A stretch of 64,000 nucleotides of DNA from Branchiostoma belcheri (taxonomy: Eukaryota; Chordata; Leptocardii; Amphioxiformes; Branchiostomatidae): assembly GCF_001625305.1 (NCBI RefSeq), contig NW_017804209.1, forward strand, positions 1,352,547-1,416,546, given 5' to 3'. This document shows positions 1 through 12,200 of the stretch, one piece after another. Numbering within the stretch: the first letter of the stretch is position 1; every line of letters begins with the position of its first letter. Below the pieces are notes generated by a model. The model was given only the letters and a program-made list of their open reading frames with translations, did not search any database and had not been told where the DNA came from. The position numbers and the translations under genes were made by a program.

Positions 1-1
1 C

Positions 2-48
<47 letters not shown>

Positions 49-62
49 CTCTCTCTTTCTTT
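1..62. repeat. CT / TTTC microsatellite
   Basis: The window opens with about 20 bases of (CT)n followed by (TTTC)n and more CT. It lies in an intron of the ACSS3-like gene, upstream of the first exon visible here. Nothing else is recognisable between it and position 201. Confidence 0.9.
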
Positions 63-201
63 CGTATGCTCCCATCTCTCTTTTGTTTATTTTTTCCATC
101 CTCCCCCTCCCATGTATACAAAAATTATTCTGTAACATATTAATGTACCAACAGTTGAACTGCTCAGTGTAACCAAGAACGTGTTTGGTCTCCCACTGCA
201 G

Positions 202-3200
202 TTTTCGGTATCGCTCCCGTCGGACCTGTGGTGCTGCTGGGACGAGGAGATGGCGGCCGCGAGGTCTCACGACTGTGTTCCTGTGGACGCCATGTTCCCG
301 CTGTACCTGCTGTACACCTCAGGAACCACAGGCCTGCCCAAGGTACATCAGATTTGTTTGTTTGTCTGTTTGTTTTAGTAGGATATCCATCAGACTATCA
401 GTGTTATAATAACTTATATGAATGGAGTCCACAAGGGTGATGATGTATTATAATCACTGTGTGGCTAATACGACCTCTATATAGTAGTTTTTGGTCCATC
501 GCTCACAGAAACCTCATGGCCTTCCCAATGCCAGCCATAGGGTGCCTGGTGTCCCTATTCAACAACTCTTTCAGATTAGGGCTCTGTTAGATCATCAGTA
601 TCATCGGTTGACCGTTATTTCCGTTAGATAATATATGGAAAGAAATGTTTATTTTATGTTTTCAATTTCCAAATTCTTGAGTCCAGTTTTCAGGTTATCC
701 TGTTATTCACTTCTATTTCATACAAAACATTTGTGATTATTTTCTAGTTTCATTTGTTTTGTCTTTTTTCTCAATTCTTTGACCCAAAAGAGGTTGGAAG
801 TGAAGAAAAGATGTTAATATGAAATGAAAGTAAAGAAACAAGCTACAGTATATGATGACTTGAATGCCATATTCTAATTTTTTGTTCCCCCCCATTTTCT
901 AGGCAGTGGTACGTCCCAGTGGAGGTCATGCTGTCATGCTGTACTGGAGTATGTGGAACATCTACGGGATCAAACCACAGGAGGTAGGCTACAGGGGTGG
1001 GCAGGGTTACAATATAGTTCTGGGCACTGCAAAAGTGCATATAAGGCCACACCAATTTAATTTGGTTCTCAGATTCGCCTCTTCATTTTTTTCTGATTTG
1101 CAAAAGAAAAAAACGATTCTGGTTCTGAATTTTTTTGTAGTTGCTTGAAGTTTTCCCCTCCTTTACCACAGGTGTGGTGGGCGGCCTCAGACCTGGGCTG
1201 GGTCGTCGGACATTCCTACATCTGCTATGCACCACTTTTACATGGGAACACAACAGTCATGTACGAGGTAAGGCCTGGTTACATCTGTAGTACACCTGTA
1301 GTACATCTGCTATGCACCACTCTTACATGGGAACACAACAGTCATGTACGAGGTAAGGCCTGGTTACACCTGTGGTACACCTTTGGTACACCTGTGGTAC
1401 ACCTGGTGCAATCCTGTGACACACTTATTGCATACCTGTACTTGATATTCTAATATGAAAGTTCATCTGTGTTGAGTTACATGTTTAGAGTTAAAACTTT
1501 AGATCCAACACAAAGAAGTTCTCTCACCTAGAGCTTTCGACCAGTCACTCTGGTCTTCCTCAGTAGACTGACCCAGTGAGGCTTGTCATGTGGCTTCTTT
1601 AAAGTGTGAAGACATCAACACTGGGTCAAAGGTATCTGGTAGACGATGTCGGCCCCCGTCGCGGTTCAATGTAGGGTGATGGGCCCTGATGTATATGGCT
1701 TCCTTCACCCCTTTCAGGAAATAGTCTTGTTCAGTGTCTAAAGTCCTTACTCGAGTACAGTGTCAAGTGAAACAAAATGTTCGGGTGACCCAGTGACAAA
1801 CTTCACTGGGTCAGTCTACTGAGGAAGACCAGAGCGACTGGTCGCAAAAGCTCTAGGTGAGAGAATTCTTTGTGTTGGAACAAAAGTTTTAACTTTAAAC
1901 ATGTAACTACCAACACAGATGAACTTTTATGACAGAACAGTATTTTGTTGGGCTAGACCAATGCATTTGCTTTGCCTTTCTAGTTATTGTTGATATCCCT
2001 GTGTGTTTTCCAGGGCAAGCCAGTCGGCACGCCGGATGCGGGGGCGTTTTTCCGCGTGATGAGTCAGCACCAGACAGCCGGGATGTTCACGGCGCCCACA
2101 GCCATCAGGGCTATTCGCAAGGAGGTACGGACTCTCTGCTAAGTACAGCTCGTCCATTTCTTACTCTTTATATAGAATTTGTATGTTTTGTATGATTTTA
2201 TGATAAATAAGACTTTACGCTACGTGTAATCCCTCAAAACTTTTTTTAATACTGTATGATAATTATATAAAATAAAAAAATGTGATTGTAAACGCCTGTT
2301 TCTGTACCTGTATGTAACTTGTGTAGGAGCCCTGGAAGGTTAGTCTCTTAAGGACTAAAGGGCATCCCAAGAAACTGAAACTGTATTTAGAAGGTTGCTC
2401 TCAAACCTAGAGAAGTTGAAAATGTTTGGCCTACCAAATGTATCTACTACAAGTAGCTGAAAGATGAAAATGAGACAAACTCACGAATAATTTACCTTTT
2501 TCTAAATTCTAAGAAGGCTGGAATAGCCGTTTGACAGGCTACTTTATACTTTTTGAAACTTGGTGCCCTGTGCTGTTATTAATTAAGTATTCAGTAAACT
2601 AAGATTGTTTTTCTATCCTTGTTTCAGGACCCCAATGCTGAGCTTGCTAAGCAGTACCCTCTCACACAGTAAGTGCAACAGCTGTGTGAGTTAGGAACAC
2701 TTTTCCATTGTAGATTATTTTATTGACAAGCTTTCCTGAAAGTACATATTACCATGAAACTCTGTGAACAGCCATCGTGTTTATTCCACAAAGGAATCTA
2801 TAGTCTAAACATTTTTATGTTTATCATATTCGAAAGTTAACGTTGTAGAGTCAACTCTGTACGAGTAACTACCTTGTGGCCAATTAATGGCTGCCGCAGT
2901 CCTTTACATTATATTTTCACTGCCCTAGGCATTTTGGTAAGCCTCGTGTCACTAGTGTCCACCTGTCTACTTCGACTTTTCTTCCATTTGTTGGTCTCAC
3001 CATAATGACTGCACTTTTAACCTGAAGAAACTTTTCTGTCTCATGAATGTTCTGATTCTCACCATCTCCTGTCCTACTGCCTCACACTAACTCCTACGCC
3101 GCCACACTTCCCTTTCCTCTAGGGTCTCCGCTACTGTGCCTTTATGTAGAACTGAGGTAAGGCCACCAGGATTAAACTGTGCTTTTTGCTCACAATGTTC

Positions 3201-6200
3201 TTTGTTCTTTAGACATTAACAAGGTTCTTTGTTCTTTAGACATTAACAAGGTTCTTTGTTCTTTAGACATTAACAATGTTCTTTGTTCTTTCAACAACTA
3301 TTCTCAGTACTTTCTGCCTTACCCAACCAAAATGTCCCCTTTTTCATCTGAAACTCTCACAAAATTTGTAGCAACAATGTGCTTTTTCTGGAATGTATTA
3401 CACATTTGCAACTGTAGGTTATTCCGCCTTTATTTTTGTTTAATTTGTTTCTTTCCCAGTTTGAGGAACTTCTATGTGGCGGGAGAGCATTGTGACTCGG
3501 AAACCCTGCACTGGACACGGGAGGTCATGGGAGTACCTGTATCTGGACCACTGTGGCAGACAGGTAAGGTTAGAGGTCAGGGGTTAGGGGTTAATGTTCA
3601 GGGGTTAGGGGTCAGAATCAGCACTGGACACGAGAGGTCATGGGAGTGCCGGTACTGGACCACTGGTGGCAGACAGGTAAGGTTAGAGGTCAGGGGTTAG
3701 GGGTTAAGGTTTAGGGGTTAGGGGTCAGGATCAGCACTGGACACGAGAGGTCATGGGAGTTGCCGGTACTGGACCACTGGTGGCAGACAGGTAGGGTTAG
3801 AGGTCAGGGGTTAGGGGTTAATGGTTAGGGGTCAGGATCAGCACTGGACACGGGAGGTCATGGGAGTGCCGGTACTGGACCACTGGTGGCAGACAGGTAG
3901 GGTTAGAGGTCAGGAGTTAGGGGTCAAGGTTCAGGGGTTAGGGGTCAAGGTCAGCACCTGACACAAGTTAAAACATTAGTCTACAACTCATAAAGATTTC
4001 TTGAATGGTGTCGTCTCGTAATGCAAACGACATGCAATTTTACTAAAATGACACATTAAGCAATGTGTAAAGATGTAACACTTGGAATGTTATGTTTCCT
4101 ATTTCCTAAGTTCCTGTGTTTATCATCCATTTCATATTTCCTTTTTCAGAGACAGGCTCATCGATCACTGCCAGCCACATGGGTCTGGGGGACGAGGGTT
4201 ACCCAACACCTGGGGTCTCCGGCAAGCCTGTACCTGGCTGGGACGGTAAGGGTTAGGGTTAGGGTTAGGGTGAGGGTTAGGGTTAGGGTGAGGGTTAGGG
4301 TTAGGGTTAGGGTGAGGGTTAGGGTGAGGGTGAGGGTGAGGGTGAGGGTGAAAGTTGGTTTCATCGGTTATCTTTTTTATATCTTTACACTTATTTGCAC
4401 AACTATGAAAACAGGATCATAAAATAATTATGTTATGTCAATGAAGGTTGGATATCCAGGTAATAAGATATGCCAAAAAGAAGTTACTCAAGTGGATATA
4501 ATTTGGGAAACAGTCAGACATTTCAGGTAGCATCCACTAGCTTTCGTCAGTGACTGAGAGACCACCTGCATTTCTCCTCTGGTCTCTCAGTCATTGGCGA
4601 AAGCTAGTGGATACTAGCTGACTGTTTCTAAAATCATATCCAGTTGAATGGGGCATGTGTGTTGCTGCGTGATGTGTCGCTAATAGAGTGCTGAGTGGAG
4701 ACCAGGGGGGCTGGGCTGCTTCTTTGTTCTGATCTGCGCGCAATCACTGAGGGGAACTCGCTACCGGGCTCAGGAGTTTGAATTAAGGATTGAAAGAGAT
4801 GATTTCACCAATTTTGGGTGTCTGATATTCATTCATTATTTTATCCACTCGTTAATTAATTCATTCATTCAAGCACCGTTCTGTAGCCTACAGATGGAAA
4901 TAATTTTATCAAGTCATTCATTCAGTCATTTATTCATTCATTGATTCATTCATCCATCCATTCATTCATTCATGCATTCATTCAGGCAGTCAGTCATATA
5001 TTGACTTCTATTCTACACTCCATGTAACTGAAGGAACTCAATTTGTTCAATTCTTAAGCAAACTATTTTTTTATTTTTTATTTTTTTATTTCACAAGTAG
5101 GACAAAGTACAGGACAAAGTAATAGCGCACTCAAGTTACAATACTTATTTTGACGCTACCACTTAATAAATGAAATACAAGGAAATAAGTGATAACTAAA
5201 TGTGAAATGGTATAATAAAGTACAAAGATGTTGAAATGTTTATGAGCGCAGTCCGATTCCCCACCCAATGATGAAGCAGATAAAACTGTAGGACACGGAA
5301 AAATATGACAGAGAATGATTATTGGAAGCGTTTTGTTGTGTTGATGAATTGTTGGGTTAACATCAAAATGTTGGAATTTGCTATGAGTGAACATGCTGGA
5401 CTACCACGAAGAAGGAGGAACATTTTGGCGTTGTCAGACAAAACTGTAAAGTTGAGGGAGTGTCCTAAGAGCCTGGAAAGTTTGCCAAGGAGAATTATGC
5501 GTTGGGCGTTGTACATAGGGCAGTGGAGTAAGTAATGTGACACTGTTTCGCGTTGGCACCCGCAGCTACAAGCTGGACTGTCGAGTAATCCTCGTGTGAA
5601 GAGACTGTGGTTTAGGCTGCAGGTGCCAATGCGAAGGCGTGTGAGGTGTACACAGGCAAGACGAGGACCATGGCTAAAGTATTTGAACTTAACAGGCCGA
5701 ATGGTTTTGAGGAGAACGGTTCAAAAATGACAGTAGTTTAAAGAACGAGTTGACAAATCAAGATTATTCCAATGGTGTGTCGAGTACGGAACGAAAGACT
5801 TAGCAAAACGGTTGAGTAACTAGGAGATCTTAAGTTCATCTTGTTGCGTAGGTCATATGTACATGATGAAAAAATGGCCGCGGGTAATATTTCAGACAAG
5901 TAGTTGCGGGTTAAACCATGAACGTTCATGGGCATTGACTAAATGTAAACAGCAACAGTGACCTAAGCAATATCCTTCATATCCTATTTACTAGACTCTA
6001 TGAGTCGAGAGGTGCACAAGAAAGCCAGTACCGAGAACAGATACGCCATCTTACAAAAGCACTAAAATAGGGCATGCTAAACAGGCTAGGCCAGCAATAC
6101 ATTTATGCATACTATATAAAGAATTAAACTCATGCTACCTTACAAAACAGGTCAGCTAGAGTAGCTTACAGACGGCATTCGCCATAATTGTTCATCAGCT

Positions 6201-9200
6201 CACGAAAATGTAATTAATTAACCATACATAAAGACTACTTTCTATAGTATCTTGGGTAAAATATAAAATGACTTGTATAATCCTAATAATATGATACGTT
6301 ATCGCGGCCCGGGTATGATATAATAAAGGGTTAATGCACTGCCCCGAGTTGTATATGGTGTCATAACTGCATGAGCAGCTGCCATAACCACCGAATAAAC
6401 CACCGTGTGAGCGAAGCGAACGAGGTGGTTTATGAGGTGGTTATGGCAGCTGCCCATGCAGTTATGACACCATATACAACGAGGAAAAGGCAGTGCATTA
6501 AAATTATTATCATATAGCCTATCCAAACTGTCAATCAACACAATTCCTGTTTGAAATACAACAGCTTTAATATATATACATACATAAAAATACATTCGAA
6601 TATATTATACGCTTTAAAACAAATATGGATAATTTCATTTAATGCAAATTGTAGTTCAAATGAAGCTAAACAAAAAAGTTTATTGGACAGAAAAATGCTA
6701 CAAAGGTTTACAGAAAGAGTCGCATGCCCCTATACCCTATAACATAATGGTATCAGCCATAACACGACATGTGCTGTTATTCCGCCATAACACCACATGT
6801 GCTGTTATCGGGAAATAACAGCACGGGTATCCGGGCCTCTGATTGGTCCACGCCGTCCGGCTATATGATAATCCTATATATAGACTGCACACACAGTGCC
6901 ATGAAAGCTTGGCAGACTTAAGTGTTGTAAAGAGAGATCAGTTACTGTTACTGTTTAATACAGTAGTTAATGGCTCTTAACATTGGTGACACATTTGGTG
7001 GAATGGAGTTTCACGCCACAGTAGATTGAGAAAAAACGCATGGACGTAATCTGATCACAATATTTCCACTTAGGCAAAAGGGCATCACTTCTGGGGGTCG
7101 AAAGGGGAAAGGCAACACTGGCTGGCTTTCGTGTAGTCTGGAGTAAAGTTTCACTAGGGCTGGAAATACTGTAGCCTCTGTACATGTAGCAGGCTTATAC
7201 TAGTTATAGAACTGGGGGTTTGGTGGTCTTCGGCTGTTTTCTGATTAGCCTCCGTAGCAGGCTTATAGAACTGGGGGTTTGGTGGTCTTCGGCTGTTTTC
7301 TGATAAGCTCAGTTCTTAAAACGGGGTAATTCAACCAGGCCGGCTATGTTGTCTATATGCAGTTAGAAAATAGCACATAAAAGCTCCCAAAGACCCTGAA
7401 GACCCCAAAACCCCCAGTTTTTGGCGTGCTATGGTCTGGAGGCTAGAAATACTGGGAATATGCACTTTTGTGCACCATCAATTCCTGCTGTACACCACAT
7501 TTTTGTTCGTTGGTGCACCATGAAATTTATGTTGACTTAATGTATGTAAGTGGTACTTGACATATATTTCACATTAATATTAGATACAGCCAAAGATAAG
7601 AAATCTTTTGTTCGATTACTTGTTTGAAATTAGCTGTAGAATTTTAGATTCAAGTTCTAAAGAGAGGTACTAAGGTTTGAAAGACATTTCACATTTATCT
7701 TATGTTGTGCATCAAAAATTTTAGGTGCTCTGAAAAAATTCGAGCACTGTCCATCTGTCCCAAAATTTGACGATCCCTTTACATGACTACTCGCTGAACA
7801 CAATATAAAATTTGATATATATTAATACTTTTCTTGTGTAAATTACTCATTCACAAAATCTATATTTACAAAGTGTAATATCCATGTATGTTCTTTACGT
7901 TTTTTCCTGACTTTACTCTGTTTTCTTTTCATTGTTACATCTATGCTACTTGAAAATACAGCATTTTTTTTCTTTTACAAATCTAATCTTTTTCTAAGCG
8001 ATTTCAAAAAGTAATTCTGTTTTCTTTAACCATGGTGATTATGGTTCACCCTCTGACAATGAAGACAAAAACAATTCATAAACACCAAAGAACAATTACA
8101 TTTGTTGTAATAAAGCTGAAATAAAAAAATAATAATAAAAAATAAACAAAATATCTACAAGCAATACACTCAAAATTTGTTGCAAGTCCTCGCAACCAGT
8201 ATAGCGTTTATCCATTCTAGCCACTGTTCATTTTAGTTCAGACCAGACTTTATGAATTATTTTGTAAGTCACCATATTGCATTCTACATGTACATTGTAT
8301 TTGTCATTGTTGGGTACAATAATGATTCTGAAATAGTTTCCTACCTGTCCATGTAGTGTTGTCTGGCTGTTCTGCATCCGGATGAACAGAATAATACCCA
8401 CAAACAATGTCCACACATTGTCCATATATAAAACTGCTTTTGTTGGTGTTCATCTTTCGGTAGCTGGTCACAGTTCTTGTCCGTTGTTGTCCGCGCGTTC
8501 ACAGTTGATCTTGGACTACATGTACAAATCCAACGGTCTGCAACGGTCACTTTCAATATCCTGTTTCGTGGGTTGAAGGTAGCAAGATGGTCTTAAGGTG
8601 TTTAGGGCTATTGACTTAGAGTCTGAAGGTACTGGGTCGGTGTTGCGTCTGGACGTGAATTTGGCATCTCCGAGTCATCTACATGGATTTGGATACTGGT
8701 GAGCTTCTCATCCATGGGGGTGTCTGGCATTGAAGAGGAATTTGCCTCAATCTTCTGTCTGTGTTGTTCAGGAGGGCCTGGTTTCTGTCCGTGGTGCTGG
8801 GGGCTGTTGTGCACCTCTGCTTGAATGGTGAGAACCGCGGGCCGGTTTGCCTTGGGCGTCTGCTGTGTGCACTGTCCTGGAAGTGGCACTAAATCCTGGG
8901 GCGGTGTCTCTGCCTGACGAGTTGCCTGTGTTTGATCCGGACTGTTGGGACCCTCCCCTCCCTGCTGGCGCTCTCCTTGTGGCGTTGTTGGTGCTGATGT
9001 TGATGTGATGTGTAGGCTGAAGACAGCCGTCTGCATGCCATGTCGTGCCACGGGCGCGTCGGTGGGAGGCCTGCTGCACAGCTCCCTCAGAGCTCGCCGG
9101 AACTCCGGCCGCCTGAAGCTGTACACGATGGGGTTGACCATGGACGACACGGTGATGTTCAGCAGCTTGGCCACCTGAGCTGTGACGAGCAGGGACGCTG

Positions 9201-12200
9201 TCGCCTTTCTTCCATCCCCGTTGAAGAGAGACCGGAATGAGGCACTGACGAAGGCCAGTGTTGCTGCAGATACTATTACAACGATGGCGTGGGGCGCCAT
9301 GGTTCTGAAGGCCTTGGTCTGGCAGAGCCACAGGTCGCGATTCTTCTCTCTCTCCTGCTGCTTCCTGGCCTCCTTCAAGACGAAGAAGTAGAGGAGGAAG
9401 GCTGCTAAGACAGCGAGCACGATCCCGCCTTGGCCGACGCTTCTGAAGACGGCTGACGCGCTCGTGCTACCGATGGGCTCGGGTCCGCACCGCATGCTGT
9501 CACCACCTGGTGGTGGTAATAATAATAATAATAAATGGTTTTTATTGTCCAAACAGTACCCGTGCAGTCGCAGCCTTTATACGGCTGAATTGATGCAGGG
9601 TATCACATAATAATCAATACAGATCACAACAATCAAATAATAATAATACACACATGATACACATATTTGTTCCACAAATTTTTGTGGAACTATCGCAAGG
9701 GTCTGTGCGGCTGCCATTCGGCGTTTTTTTTTGGTCAACTGTATATTATAATATTACTAATTGATGTATTAATTGATGCTTAATGTGTAATTTACTATTA
9801 ATTGATGCTTAATGTGTAATTTGCTATGTTGATAAGATAAGTTTTCTTGATAGCAGTTAAACGTGTATGTAAATAATAGTTAATGCATTTTATGAAAAGG
9901 ACTCCAGGAAGAATAGCGATGTGTCATCACTAATGGAGCTTCCTAAATAAACAAACAAACAATGGGCCTAAATTCCCCTCCTAGCTCTGATTGGCGGATG
10001 TTTTTCCGCCAATGAGATATAGGAGGTTACCACGTAATCTTATCTTTCAAATAGCTCTGTTAGCATTTAATTTAACATTTTAATGTCTTGGGGTGGTGGG
10101 ACTACGGCGCACAGATATGTCAACTTTGTATATTTAAATGTTAATTGTACCTTTTTGTTGTGTGGTGCTGTTAATATAAGTTGTTAACTTGAGTGCAGAG
10201 CCACACTGTCCTTGTTCTGTTTTTATGTTTTGATGAATAAAAAAAATAAACAAACAAACAAACAAACCCGAGCCTTGCAGCCGCTTCACCACCAGAGGGC
10301 CGATTCCGAAGATTATGGCGATGGCCCTGACTGCCACGATTCCGACAAAGACACGCTTCGTGGTGACTTCCCCGTTGTAGTGTAGTGGCTTGCAGATGAA
10401 GTAGTACAACTCCACGGCCATGAAGAGGTACGTGCCGAACATGGATATGGTGAACGGGTGGACCACCAGCACTTGGACCTCGCAGAACCGCTGGTCGTTG
10501 GCGTCGTCTTCGCTGAATAGGAAGCAGACCTGTAAATATTGAATATCATCATCATCATCATCTTCAATACTGCTTAGCCCTCTAAAAAGAAGATTACTAG
10601 CAGCTGCGCATTAGTGACTGTGTGCAAACTGCCAACAAAGGGTAGGGTAGGGGTGGACGTGGACAAGTGCAAGGACAGGACAAGTGAAATCAGTGGTGCT
10701 AGTGTTACACGTATTTACATATGTACAAGGACCGGGAAGCAGCACAATGCAGCGAAGCCCGTCCCAGCTCTGCTTTGAACTGGGAGATGGACTTCACCTC
10801 CGCCACACTGGGCTCAAGTTCATTCCACTCCCTGATGGTGCGAGGGAAGAACGAGAGCCTGCAATAGTTGTTCTTACTCGCGATGGTCTGCAGCTTTTAA
10901 GCTCTAATATTATATATTAGAATGACCTCTGGCCTCCTACCATACTGAGTTATATTGTTACTTTTTTGTACATACTGTCATCAGCCTAGGTTATGGATTG
11001 TAGCGTATGAGAAATTTTTGTGATTTGTGACTTTATTGTGTTATGATGTGTGTATGTATTTCATAATGTGGGGCCCGACATCAGCTCAGATGCCAGGGCT
11101 TCCACTGTATTGCATTGTATTGTTGGCAATTTAGATAAAATAAAATGAAATGAAATGAAATTAAATGAAATAAAATTGAATAAAATTGAATAAAATTAAA
11201 TAAAATAAGCAGACCTCGGTTGTGATGATGCAGGTTGTGAAGATGATGTCGTCTACCGCCAGGTTGCACCGCAGGTAGTGTCGTGGCTTCCGGAGATACT
11301 CCTTCTTGCAGACCAGGTAGATGAGAAGCAGGCCGCAACCGACGGCCACCACCAGGCTGAGGACGAATTTTTTTACACTGTTTATTCAAATCATGGAGAC
11401 AAGTACATGTACATATACATACACAGCTACTTTTAACAATAACCTTTACAGCCATATCCCCAATACACACGGACCAATCACAAAGACAGACACTAAAAAA
11501 TGATGTCTAAATCGCTTAGACACAACAGGTTTTTAGACTGCCATAGATATCATAGATGAAGTTTCTTGACATTTTTTTAGAATGAAGCTTAAATCTCCAT
11601 GTACAATAAAGGTTTGTTTATAATATATAAATATATAAATACTCATGTTAAACATGTTCACTTCAAGAGTCCTAAGGAGACATTAATTTCAGATATTTTC
11701 AGATTTCAGTAATGTGATGAATACCTGAGCACGAGATACGCCATCTGGAGTCCGCGAGACAGTCCACTGTTTAACACCTCCAGACTTCGGAACGCGTTGT
11801 ACATGCTGTCAAAACCAGCGCTCGCTTTAGCTTCCATGGTTCTGGATAAACACGCTAACGACGTGAAAAAGAGTCTGCTTCGTGAGTACACGAGGTGCGA
11901 AGCTTAAAACACCTCACTACGGAACGAGTTGTACATGCTGTCAAAGCCAACACTCCTCGCTTCTTCATCCATGGTTCAGGATAAACGCGCGAACGACGTG
12001 AAAAAGAGTCTGCTTTTGAATTACCTTCGTGCGCAGCTTAAAACACCAGACTACGGAACGCGTACATGCTGTCAAATACACCACTCGCTTCTTCCTCCAT
12101 GGCTCAGGCCGGATACGCTCACCGACGATGAGAAAACACTAGCCTCCACCAGGCCTTTCTACGGGAATACGGATCGTAGAATTCGGCAAAAAAGAGAGTA

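Noticed and set aside
4063..4422. ORFs of alternating Val-Arg or Thr-Leu
   Set aside because: Translation of the TTAGGG/TGAGGG array after ACSS3 exon 7.
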